From: Cristatella mucedo
Lineage: Eukaryota > Bryozoa > Phylactolaemata > Cristatellidae
NCBI GenBank assembly: GCA_009760855.2
Contig: WPIO01000032.1
Coordinates: 967,501-1,031,500, forward strand
Direction of reading: 5' to 3'
Length of the DNA stretch: 64,000 bases
Position numbers and translations under genes: made by a program. Below the pieces are notes generated by a model. It had not been told where the DNA came from, searched no databases, and was given only the letters and a program-made list of their open reading frames with translations. Shown one piece after another: positions 44,690 through 54,700 of this stretch. Numbering within the stretch: the first letter of the stretch is position 1; each line of letters starts with the position of its first letter.

Positions 44690-46310
44690 GTTAAACCGAT
44701 ACTTAAAAAGCCTGTTTTAGATACGCGGGTCCTTGCAAGCTATCATCTAGTTTCTCCTCTTCCTTTTTGTCAAAGATCCTTGAATATATAGTCGCTAAGC
44801 CGCTGGCACTACAAATTGAAAATAATGAAATGTTACAAAAATTTCAATCGGGTTTAAGTGGCTGCACTCCACTGAGACTGCTCTCCTCCGTGTAACCAAC
44901 GACATCCTGTGCAGCGACGATGGCGGGAATGTCACAGCATTAGCACTGCTAGATCTAGCAGCTGACTTTGACACCATCGGCCACAATGTCCTACTTGAAA
45001 GATTAAGAACGGTGATCGGTCTGGCAGACAAAGCTATGGTGCGGTTTAAATCGTACTTGTCTGATCACGTTCAATACATTTCGTGTTGGAGTCAGGTCTC
45101 ATCCACCAGACCAGTCAGTCACCTGTGGAGTCCCTCAAGGGTCCATCCTCGGTCCGTTTCCGTCTTCCAATTATACTCAACATCTGGAAAAAAGTGATTG
45201 AGGCCCATGGAGCAGGATATCTCATTTATGCTGAGGATACTCAGCTGTATTTGTCATTTAAACCGTCGGAATCTGCTGAAGCAACTGGTAAACTGAATGC
45301 GTGCCTTGCCGAAATTCGATCCTGGAAGTCAGCAAATTTCCTTAAACTAAACTACGATAAAAGTGAGAGGCTGCTCACAGGAATAGCGTATGTCAGGACA
45401 AGAAAGCTCTACTCTTGTAATATGCGATGCTGCTGTGCGACCATCAGCATGTGCTCGGAATTTAGTTGTCGTCTTCAACAGCTGCCTTAATCTGGAAAGC
45501 TTCGTGAAGAAGACTGCTTCCACAGCTAGCCGTCACGTCCGATCCCTTTCTAAGATTAGAACCTGCCTTACACTGAGGCTAGCAAAAAATTATACTAGCT
45601 CCTTAGTTCTGTCTCAGCTAAATTATTGCACATCCCTTTTGGCTTGGCTACAGAAAAAGCTAGCAGGCCACTGCAGCTGCCTACGAATGTGGCTGCATGG
45701 CTAGTTTGCAAAATCGAGAGGTTTGACCATTTATCTCCTTTGCTAAGAGAACTAGGGTGGCTGCCGATTGATCAAAGGAGACGGAGCAAAGTTTTTACGC
45801 TAGCCCGCAAGTCTCGCCATGGCTTGGTTTCTCCATACCCAGCTGAACTGCTGTGCGAGTTTCAGCCTCCACGTGCTCTCAGGTCCTGTATGGAAAACAA
45901 ATTGGTTATACTATTACTCCACTTAAAGACCATTGGCGGCAGAAGCTTTTGCTCTGCTGTTCCGAGACTGTGGGACCCACTTCCACAATTCTTATGCAAC
46001 TACAACTACTCTCCTGCTGCCGACTGTGGCGCATCCTTTTCAGGGGTCCTGAGCTGCTACTTCCATAAATAGTGACGACCTCAACTGCTCTCCTGACTCT
46101 GATCTGCTTCCCACTTTCTCTTTGTTGCCTGAGATGAAGTCTTGTGACCACTGAATGCGCATCGAAAGCCGCTAAGGCTGTGAATCATGTGCTACATCAA
46201 ACACGTGACTAAGCTAAGACTGCTAAGACTGTGAGTCATGTGCTACATCAATCACTCTTGCCTAACCTCCACACAGTCTTTGTGGAGTCGCAGAAGGAGA
46301 TATAGCATTA
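44690..46310 (+). mobile_element. Old LINE-B relic of unit 2
   Basis: This has the same 5' junction as the unit 1 and unit 3 relics. The RT part reads ALLDLAADFDTIGHNVLLER (motif A, 44,940-45,000) and IYAEDTQLYLSFKPS (motif C as YAED, about 45,228). The C-terminal domain is 45,626-46,072 (LLRELGWLPIDQRRRSKVFT). It is broken by several frameshifts. It is the most complete of the three ancestral relics. Confidence 0.85.
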
Positions 46311-46766
46311 GTTACAGCACGTCGAGATTGTCGCCCCTAATGACGAGTGACTCCTTGGGACCGTATACAGTTCCGCAGGACGGACAATGGGCAAAAGTGC
46401 ACCTGGCACACTATGCAAGCATTGCCGTCGAATCGCGCCCTAGGTGAGAGGTCGGCGTGCGACGGGATGCCAACACTGAGCGCGATACAACACTGAGCGC
46501 GTTGCAGTGATGCGCAATTTCGCTTTATTGTTAGTGCTATACCAGTGGAATAGAAGTCGCAGCTGGTGGTGTCGCGCTGCTCAATGTTATAGGCCTGCTG
46601 CAAAAGGCGCTGCAAAAGCATGGCGTTTCAATATCAACAGTCATCAAAACGCAGCGTTTCAATATCAACTGTTCTCCTTCGCTAGGCCGCCGTGCCCCGT
46701 CCGGCGCTCGGAAATTGTAAAAGGAAATCGTTTCAGCAGCACCGTCTTCGCCAAGCATTAGAGCCA

Positions 46767-46774
46767 TGACGTCA
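46767..46774. promoter_or_regulatory. Perfect CRE/ATF palindrome TGACGTCA, unit 2
   Basis: Same site and flanks (GAGCCATGACGTCAGCACGG) as unit 1. Confidence 0.45.
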
Positions 46775-47031
46775 GCACGGCCAGCAAAAGAGGCACGGCG
46801 TAGGCTGCTCGAAACGCCACAGCTGTGGCAGGGCCTTCCGATTTTGCAGTCGTCGCTGCCACCGTGGTGGCATTGACGGTGGTGGCGTTCGTTGCGAATG
46901 ACACGGTGGTGTTCTGGCCAGCAGAAAGGTCGATGAGAACTGGAAAAGAAGCACGCCTTACTTCCGCTGACGCAACATCGCCACATCACCTACGCGTCCG
47001 TACTTCGAGGCCCACACGGACAGAAACGCGA

Positions 47032-47162
47032 GCGGATGCTGGGATTGCTAAGGCGGATGGGATGCTGGGATTGCTAAGGCGGATGCTGGGATTGCTGACG
47101 CGGATGGTGAGATTGCTGACGCGGATGCTGGAATTGCTGACGCAGATGCTGGGATTGTGGAG
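47032..47162 (+). repeat. 21-bp coding-type minisatellite, six copies
   Basis: The repeats follow the pattern GCGGATGCTGGGATTGCTGAC with small variants. One copy is 5 bp longer and shifts the frame. In one frame it encodes ADAGIAD heptads, in the other RMLGLLT heptads, and both stay open. Unit 1 has only about two copies (29,740-29,785). Confidence 0.9.
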
Positions 47163-47500
47163 CTGTGCTGATCTGACAGAGCTTGAGCCGGACGCCGTCG
47201 AAATAGCGGTCGAGCGCCGCGACGACGCAGGAATAGTGGCCACGTATTCGCCCGCGGCGGCTTTCCGCGGTCGAGCAGAACCGTCTGGGCGGGCTAGGCA
47301 ATCGCATTCCTAAGCCGATTGCTCCACGATTGCTACCGGCGCGATGTGGTAAAAGAGTTCGCTGATGCTGACCTACAGCACGCTATCCGAATACGCGAAG
47401 CCGAAGCCGACGTAGCCCTGCTGCGCCCCGACGCGAAAATCGCACGGGGCATGCGATCCGCGATCGCTAGTCGGGCTCTGCGATTCTGAAACCTGATTTA

Positions 47501-48061
47501 GACGAACGAGTCTCGCTACCTACCTGCATCCTACTAACTTGAGTATTATTTGAGTCTTCCGATTTGTATGAGGTTTAGACGGCAGTCGAGTCACGCTCCA
47601 AGTCTGGCTTCCTACTCCCTCAGCCTACAGAGCGTTCATGAGATAGCGAGAGCATTTGGCCAGGCTTCGCTAACGTAATTACCGATAGAATTATACCTGT
47701 CCGATATAACCTTTATCGCTCGCAGCCTCAAAATATTATTCTTAAACTACGAACTCAGTGTGTCCCATAAACAGGGACTAGCCAGGAACGTATCGACGAT
47801 TCGTGGGTCAAGTCGTTCGCCATTCCGGGCCAAGCAATCCAGTAGGCGTGGCCTGAACGGCGTCTCGGATTGGACACTTGCTAAGTCTTGGGTGAAAAGT
47901 AGAACCGGGTCTGGCTGCTGAGACTTTCCCAAGTCTTACCCTAAATCTGAACCGCCCTCACGGTATTGTTGACGTATACACCGAAGGCTCGAATTGGTGG
48001 GAAGCAAGACTTACTGTCTAAACCAAGCTTAACGGTCTCCAGCAGCGCTCAGCCCCACAAG
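47501..48061. other. Unit 2 sequence without recognised gene
   Basis: This is mixed-composition sequence with no convincing ORF and no clear unit 1 counterpart. Confidence 0.4.
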
Positions 48062-48315
48062 GTAATGTAATATATCTCGGTCTGTAACCCCACAAAGCCA
48101 CAAAGACTATTTGGGTGTTTGTTACGCAGGAGAGTAGGGCATAGCGCATTCACAGTCTAAGCGGCTCTCGGTATGCATTCGGTAGCCAACAGACTTGATC
48201 TCACACAACAAGCAGAAAGTAAGAAGAATAGCAGAGACCGGAGAGCAGTTGAGGTAATCAGTAACTATTAGTAGAATTAGCTCAAGACAGCTGGAAAGGA
48301 TGTGCCATTATTGTA
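48062..48315 (-). mobile_element. LINE-B 3' fragment, reverse, unit 2 only
   Basis: It starts with a reversed ATTAC-type tail (GGTAATGTAATATATCTCGG). The 3' untranslated region signature follows in reverse (CGGTAGCCAACAGACTTGAT, then GAGAGCAGTTGAGGTA). No counterpart was seen in unit 1. Confidence 0.85.
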
Positions 48316-48599
48316 AGACTTGTGAAATGGCCATTGTTTAAGAGTCGGGCCGGACTGGGGTCGCTCTTTTAGAGCAATGTTCTGCCGGTCCTTGATTCCT
48401 AGCTCTGAGTGTGAGCTGCTTGCTGTAAGCCTGTTAGCGAGTCAGCTGAAAGGCACTCGCTGCAGCAGCTCTAAAATACTGGCTATTGTTATGCATTTTT
48501 TAATACGTTGTTTTTGCTAAAACTGCTTGCGGTATATCGAGTGCTGTGTCGGTATCGTTGGAAAATTGCGAGCTTCAGGTTTTATTGCGTTGCGCACGT

Positions 48600-49640
48600 T
48601 ATGCCATTACCTAAACTGGTGACGGCCGCCCGATCATAACATTTGTGGCTCGGCGGTGCCCGTCCGCCAGAGAGACTACGCAGGTCGTCCCGCGGCGGTA
48701 GCGGCGCCGTCAGATCGTATCGATTGCAGTCGCTGAGCTGGCCCGCCAGGTGGGACTTCAGAGCCGCGGAGAGCAAGGGCGTCGGCTGCTGCTGCCGATG
48801 CCGCTGCAGTCGCCGCGGTCGCGCCAAGTCGCGTGCGCTCTGGAAGGCGCCCTATCGCGCTCCGTGCTTAACTTCATCGGTGCTCACATTTATTGAAGCA
48901 AAAATCTCGCACACTCGACAGCTGGGATATCCCATGAGCCGCACGCATTACGCATGCACATGCATGCATTAACTTGCTATCGAATTACAATAAAGACGAG
49001 CAACGTGGTTATCGACAAGTTAGCGTTTATTGAGGGGCCATCGCTGGCCAAACGCGGTTCTTATCGCATAATTATTGCAAATATTTTCGCATGGCATCGT
49101 GCTTTCGGTAAACTCGTTTTTATGCACACTGGAAGCATTGACATTCACTGCGCAGAGAAAAGCTTTCCAGAAACGGAGATATGTTACTTCCGGAAACTGG
49201 CAATTGTCCGCTATGGCAAATGTCAGCGCCCCGAAATAGCGAACCTCGTGGTTGCCGCGTCCCCACTCAATCTCGTTCCCCGCGACTTGCAATCACGACA
49301 TGTTTCTCGTGCATGATTTGTACTGGCAGTTAAAGGCCTCGCGGTGGCTTCATGCTAATCACCACCTCTGGCTCACACCTGGCACTGCGACCACGAACGA
49401 GCCGGTGACCTACTTTCGCTGGCCAGCGCACAACCTACTGCAGCAGATTCAAGCCACCGGGTGGCGGCGTGCGTCCAGTGCAACGCGCTACCCAGCCAGC
49501 GGCGCCACATTCGCGACGCCGATGCGTGAGCGAATGCCCAGGACTACCCGAAGTGGAGCACGTCCTACTTGCTGATGCACTCTTATTTATCGGAGCAATG
49601 TCTCGTGGTTACCCCCCTAGATTTCTTTCTCTCTCACACA
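48600..49640. other. GC-rich then mixed unit 2 segment
   Basis: This corresponds to about 30,560-31,900 of unit 1. Ala-rich coding-like sequence at 48,770-48,840 matches the unit 1 poly-Ala patch. The conserved SLAKRGS and FGKLVFMH frame lies at 49,045-49,130 within a 120-residue ORF ending at 49,316. No domain is recognised. Confidence 0.35.
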
Positions 49641-49670
49641 CACAAACACACACAGATACACACACACACA

Positions 49671-49671
<1 letters not shown>

Positions 49672-49757
<86 letters not shown>

Positions 49758-49832
49758 ACTCGCTCTCTCACTCTCTCGCTCTCTCTCACTTTCTCCCCTT
49801 CTTCTCTCTATCTCTCTCTCTCCTCTCTTGAG
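49672..49832. repeat. (CT)n microsatellite, unit 2
   Basis: A (CA)n-rich lead (49,637-49,672), then about 80 bp of pure CT and further interrupted CT. It has the same position relative to the signal-peptide exon as in unit 1. Confidence 0.95.
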
Positions 49833-49963
49833 TTTCTTTCTCCAGCGTCCGATCCCGCTCACTCACCCCTACGTTTTTTCACGTACGCTAGTTCTCTATG
49901 AATAAGGCCCGGCGGTGAAAGCAAGCAAACGACAGGTGCAAGAGCAGCGACGCCGCGCCTTAC

Positions 49964-50015
49964 CTGACAGCGTGCAAAGGGCCACCAAGTAGCACGCAAT
50001 GTGGAATGCGGTCAT
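49964..50015 (-). CDS. Candidate first coding exon with signal peptide (unit 2)
   Basis: Minus-strand ATG at 50,015 encodes MTAFHIACYLVALCTLS plus one base, then the GTAAGG donor at 49,963-49,958. It is the paralogue of the unit 1 exon at 32,247-32,298, with the same length, phase, upstream in-frame stop and leader (HIHFE before the ATG here, HIHYE there). Only three of 52 bases differ and one is non-silent, while nearby sequence appears to differ more. This fits a conserved first exon but is too short to prove selection. Downstream exons were not located; an AG at about 49,472 followed by an RCTGR frame was considered but ends at a stop. A decayed gene copy remains possible. Confidence 0.45.
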
Positions 50016-50039
50016 TTCGAAGTGGATATGAGCGAGAGG

Positions 50040-51140
50040 CGGCGGAGCGCTGGAAGTCGGACCGGCGGCGGAGCAAGCTCACTCTACTGGAGCTACTGAG
50101 CGAAAGTTGGCCGGTGCGGCTGGCGACGGTTATTGTACGCCGCGAGATTGACAGGCCCGGCAAGCAATTGAATGACCCGCCGACAATACCTTCTTTAGAG
50201 ACGATTTCGAGAGCTTGCAGCCAATCAGATGCCGAAGCAGGAGGAGCTCCGATTATGGATGCCGATCGACGGAATCGTGACGAATTACACATCGCGAGCG
50301 CACCAGGCCCCGCTTGTACGCGATGGCCACCGCCACCGCTGCCCGGCGGGGCACGACCTAGAGTTTCGACCACCTGGTCAGCGATTAGCGTTCCTGCGCC
50401 CGCACGACCTCGATCCCGTCTGCGGCTGCCTCGGCGCCCGCATACTGGTCTACTAGTCAGACGGCGCACGGCAGTGCGAGCGCAGCCCACCCCGCAGTCC
50501 CCTGCTTAGGGTAGCGCTCCGGGGCGGCGGGGCCGAGCTTCGCGGGGGGGGGGAGCGACACTCCGAGGGAGCCCGCGCGCTTCGCACGAGCCGGTCGTTG
50601 CGCGCCGGCGGGCGGAAGCGCGCGGAGCCAAAGCGCAGCGGCTCCGCTCCGAACTCTGCGCGAGTTGGGCGAATCCCTTCCTCCGAGCTCTTCCGCTGCC
50701 GCCGCGCCTTGCCAGCTCGACTGGCGCTCTCGGAGCGAGCGCGCCAGTCAAGAGCGCTTCGCCGCACGGACCGGCCGCGTCGCCGGCGCGAGCCGATTGA
50801 GGCCGGGCCGTCTCGCGCGATCAGCCACCCACGCCCTCGCCGCAGGCGAGCACGCAGGATGGGCTCGAGGCGGTATGCGGCGGTGCTCTGCCGAGCGTGA
50901 CGGCAGGGGCGGCGGAAGGCGCTCATCCGTATCCGGCACGCCGGTGCAGCGACTTCGCCGTCGATGGCGGTTACCCCCCCCCCCCCCACTTCAAGCCACC
51001 GCTCGCCGCTGCTCGAATCGATTTTGCGACACGTCGATCGATTTTCTGCGTTTGCACAGCTCTGATTGGTGCTGCATTGCCCGACGACTCGCGCGTCTCG
51101 CTCGAAGCCCGCCGCGGGGCTATCTGTATTTTCCCGCCTT
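50040..51140 (-). other. GC-rich block upstream of the signal-peptide exon (unit 2)
   Basis: This is the counterpart of 32,320-33,430. The minus ORF 50,989-50,453 (178 codons, AIDGEVAAPACR start) and the minus ORF 50,490-49,960 together align to the single unit 1 ORF, so at least one frameshift separates the copies. Poly-C lies at about 50,974-50,988. A CpG-island promoter is the preferred reading. Confidence 0.35.
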
Positions 51141-51151
51141 ACTACCGCCTT

Positions 51152-51283
51152 ATATATAATTCATTTGTATAGAGCCCTAAGAGAACTTAATCACTATTCA
51201 GGTGCTTCACATGTACCTCGGGGCTCGAGCCCGTGACCTCAGCCACACCTTGGTCGGGGCGAGCACCTTAACCGCTGCCTTGC
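51152..51283 (-). mobile_element. SINE-1, unit 2 only
   Basis: Tail TATAATTCATTTGTATAGAG, body with GTGCTTCACATGTACC, good B box (GGGGCTCGAGCCC in reverse), and GAGCACCTTAACCGCTG at the head. Flanking CGCCTTA and TGCCTTG suggest a GCCTT target duplication. Unit 1 at about 33,310 lacks it. It is the least mutated SINE-1 here. Confidence 0.85.
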
Positions 51284-51447
51284 ACTTGCAGATATTCTAG
51301 CTGAAATTATGAGACTTTTTCCTAGATTCCGACCTGCTAATTAGCGCTCGTGCAGAGATCGACTAACTCGGGTGCCGGTTCTCGCCGGTCATCAATTTTT
51401 GAAATGTTCAAAATGTGCCGCCGCTACTTTACTACTGCCAGGGGCTA

Positions 51448-51772
51448 GAAGCTTTACCACTGCCTGTCCCAGACTGTGGAGCTCGCTTCCACAATTCTTA
51501 CGCGACGACAACTACTCTCCTACTGCCGACTGTGGCTCATCCTTTTCAGCGGTCCTGAGCTGCTATGTTCATGCTACTCACCACCTTCAACTGCTCTCCT
51601 GACTCTGCTATGCTTCCCACTTTCTCTTTGTTGAGTGAGATTAAGTCTGTTGGCTACCGAATGCGTACCGAACGCCGCTTAGGCTAAGGGTGAGCTATAC
51701 AAAACTCTCCTGCGTACCACCTACTTAGTCTTTATGGCTCTGTGGAGTCACAGACGGAGATACGTGACATTA
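51448..51772 (+). mobile_element. LINE-B 3' fragment, unit 2 only
   Basis: This is the terminal 325 bp of LINE-B (GAAGCTTTACCACTGCC to GGAGATACGTGACATTAC). In unit 1 the flanking blocks CCAGTGGCTA and CCCACGTAACAGCGC are contiguous at about 33,475. Confidence 0.9.
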
Positions 51773-51801
51773 CCCACATAGCAGCGCATTTACAGTACTC
51801 A

Positions 51802-52072
51802 CGTAGCAACCGCTGGCTAGCCAATCGCTTGCCAGCTGTGAGGCCAGCCCCTCTCAAGATCGGTCACGCCGAACCCACACTCGTCCTATCGTGGCAGACA
51901 CACGCCACTTCCCTCCTGCCGCTTGGGCTAAGAGAAAGCACGTCGTCTCTGCCTGCCGTTCGGCCTGATCGGATCTCTCTCTTTCTCGCCTTCTCTCTGT
52001 CTCTCTCGCACGTTGGTGTAATAAAGTTATAACCTAACCGTGTGTTAACCATCACGACCACTCAACACCAAC
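51802..52072 (+). repeat. 5' LTR
   Basis: It shares GGCCTGATCGGATCTCTCTC and AACCATCACGA with the 3' copy. The TG start is mutated to CG. Confidence 0.75.
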
Positions 52073-52993
52073 ACGGGTGACCCGCGATTGATGATACGAA
52101 CAACGAAACTAAAACGGAAGCCTCCAACTACGCTACGTCAATCTAACACAAGTCTACCGACGTCGACACGTGACGGTGCCAGCTACATTTCGTGGACCTC
52201 GCGACCGTCAAATTTCCGGCTGAAGGCTATTTGCGCTCACGCTGGTTTCCGTAGGGAAGAAGTTTTCCTTTGTTTGTCAAGACCCTCTGCTTCGCGTTTG
52301 CAGCATTTCCCCGACTCGCGGCGGCCCAGTTGCCTAACGTCGATTGTCAGCCGGAAACATTTTGCAGACAATTCCTACTCATGGGCGAGCGTTCACCCAT
52401 TTGTTATTCGGCAAAATCTCCCTTGACTACAAGGTACTTGTTCACACTGGACACCACGACTCCTTCGAGTGCCTTCATCTTCCACTGAGGAAACCGTTTT
52501 CAGCTGGACATACTACGATACACTGCGACACACTACGACCACCAAACGTCGCAGTGCACCGACCAATTCCTTATAAATGCCAGCCATGAGTCTTCGTTTC
52601 CCTAGCAAGCTGACCTGACCGGCCATCTGCAACGACCATTAATCCCGGCCAGCAGCCTGTCCTCCCACCTCAGGCGCGACAGAAGCTAAGCCGCCCTGCT
52701 GCCACGGCTACCACTGATGTCTGCCTGACGAATTACATTCGACTTCGGGACGATCCACGAGGCACGCTGATGACGACGTCCTGCAAGCTCTGGACAGTCA
52801 AACAGTCTCACTGCTCAAGGCGCCGGCATTGCTTAGGTCTTTATGCCACAGCCCTGGTGAGCAGCTGACCGGCGCTTCGCTTGAACTTAGTGTGGAGAGC
52901 ATCGCTGTATGCCAACGCCTGTTTGGGACTGCTATTTTCGTATCGCCACTATGTTCTTACTGCCTCTGAACTTACCCGCTAGGTCGGCAGGGG
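52073..52993 (+). other. Interior of the LTR element, no intact gene
   Basis: ORFs of 70-112 codons overlap in several frames (52,088-52,426; 52,270-52,488; 52,344-52,589). A VKFPA motif near 52,208 may echo a gag start. No protease, RT or integrase motif is readable. Confidence 0.5.
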
Positions 52994-53162
52994 TGTAGCA
53001 ACCCCTGGCCAGCTAATTGCTTACCAGTTGTGTGAGGCCAATCCTTCATGAGGTCGGTCATACCGAATCCACATCCGTCTTGTTGTGGCAGACAAAGGAC
53101 ACTTCTCACCTCTACTTGGGCTAAGTGGGTGCAAATCTTCTGTGCCTGCAGTTCGGCCTGAT

Positions 53163-53255
<93 letters not shown>

Positions 53256-53314
53256 TCAGCGGAATATTCATAACCTAACCATGTGTTAACCATCACGATC
53301 AAACAACGCCAACA
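52994..53314 (+). repeat. 3' LTR with expanded (CT)n
   Basis: Starts TGTAGCAACC. The CT tract at 53,167-53,250 is longer and purer than in the 5' LTR. Confidence 0.8.
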
Positions 53315-54574
53315 CTTACATTTCATGCTTTCCTTCTGCAACTCGCTAAATTGGCTTCTGCTCTTTAGTTACGCCTCTAACCAACCTCAAGTTTTTTTTA
53401 AACCTGGTGGGCCAGCACCATGGACCTTTCAGGCGACTGATGTCACAGCATCCCCTGACTTGAAATTGGAGGCTAACAAATTCACTGCTTCTCAGAGTCT
53501 CCGTCCATATCGTCGAAAGCGTTGTCCTGCACACTTTTGTGTTCTCTCACCAAGAGTAGAAACGTGGTGATCCGGTAGGCTGCGCGCGCCAACTACGCTT
53601 CGATTACTTTTCTGTCGGGGTCACAGATGCGGTTCTCTCACCCCCACCATGCGCTGACCTGCAGCTCGATGCTTATGCCAATCGGGTTGGCCTATCACAG
53701 ACGCCTGCCCCAGTAGCACCGCTTTCGGGTTCCGCTCACGTGAGTAGCAATCGGTCAACATGAATTCATAACTTCAGGCAAAGACATTCGCTTGGTCAGT
53801 CTAACCGCAAATTCTCCCAATGCAGTGTGAATCGTATTTAGTTAACAGGACCCCGTTGGTGTCGTGTGACTTGCATAATTGCACAAGCGTTTTGCTGGGT
53901 CCGTTTTTGTTCTCCAAACATACAGCAACTTTTCATGGGCACATAATGCATGTCCATTATGTCGGCTTTTACTTGTACTCCAATGACACTGAACACGAGA
54001 ACATCGTGAACACAACCCAGTTGCTTCCAAGGTAACTTGTAGAGAACTCTTGTTGCCCTTTTAATGTCTCGTGACTTTTGGTGACCCATCGAAGTGACCT
54101 AGCGTATTTGCTCGCTATCCGCAACCATGCCGTACTTGGAGTTGTATTTGATGAAGTATCTTGCTAGCCAAAACATTGTAATTAGCCTTAAGGGTTTAAT
54201 TTAATTCTAACGGAGCTGCTAAAGAAATTCGTCGTACCTATGCAGCTGATGTATTCCGTATGAGAGCTTCGAGAATCGTAGTATCCGCAGTGTTGACTCG
54301 CAACCTCATGCGACATCGTTCCTTCGACGAAACTTTAGTTACTGAAAGCTTTGAAAGCTTTGAATCTGACCATCAAAACTGCAGTTTTGTCCCTGGGGCC
54401 TTTATACCTGAAAAATGCTGATCTGCCACAGCAGCAGCATCTATGGGCCCATTTTCTGTAGGGAACCATACTAATGGTCTCGTTTGAATACTAAACGTAG
54501 TACTTGTTGTTATACTTAAAAGTCCGTCGGCCGAAGACGTTTTGGTAAGCGGGTCCTCCACTAGGACTATCTTG
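53315..54574. other. Unit 2 unique segment with conserved minus frame
   Basis: This is the counterpart of 33,530-34,990. The minus ORF 54,089-53,838 contains KSCCMFGEQKRTQQN and QVTRHQ, matching unit 1 34,370-34,152 in frame. No domain is recognised. Confidence 0.35.
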
Positions 54575-54700
54575 TATTAATAATAATACCACATTTGTAC
54601 AGCGCCCTCAAAGAACTGAATCTCCTTCTGGGCACTTTACACATTCTCTATAGAAAGCATTACCAAATGATTGGTGGTTCAAACCGTGGGCAAGAGTACT
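54575..54700 (-). mobile_element. LINE-A-type tail fragment, unit 2 only
   Basis: (ATT)n followed by ACAGCGCCCTCAAAGAACTG and AAAGCATTACCAAA, as in the diverged copy at 10,200. It interrupts unit sequence that is contiguous at about 35,010 in unit 1. Confidence 0.6.

Larger units (their letters stand above)
46500..47500 (+). pseudogene. GC-rich block with heptad-repeat frame (unit 2)
   Basis: This is the counterpart of 29,200-30,930. The plus frame 46,825-47,313 begins with the same AGPSDFAVVAATVVAL and continues ERSMRTGKEARL. A minisatellite then expands the ADAGIAD heptad. Downstream, 47,350-47,490 reads VVKEFADADLQHAIRIREAE then DVALLRPDAKIARG before TGA, again coiled-coil-like. Upstream a TAG interrupts the frame (47 bp before AGPSDF); unit 3 has TAC there. 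No known family is recognised. Confidence 0.4.
51802..53314 (+). mobile_element. Short LTR retrotransposon (Ty3/gypsy CsRn1-like by primer site), unit 2 only
   Basis: Two direct repeats bound the element: 51,802-52,072 (271 bp) and 52,994-53,314 (321 bp). They start CGTAGCAACC and TGTAGCAACC and both end CCAACA. They differ mainly in a (CT)n stretch. Directly after the left repeat is GGGTGACCC, matching the start of the complement of tRNA-Trp used as primer by CsRn1-type elements. Before the right repeat is GGCAGGGG, a possible polypurine tract. The interior is only about 920 bp, far too short for gag-pol, and has several stops. It is a deletion derivative. Flanks CTCAC and CTTAC look like an imperfect 5-bp target duplication. 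Unit 1 at about 33,510 is the empty site. Confidence 0.75.
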
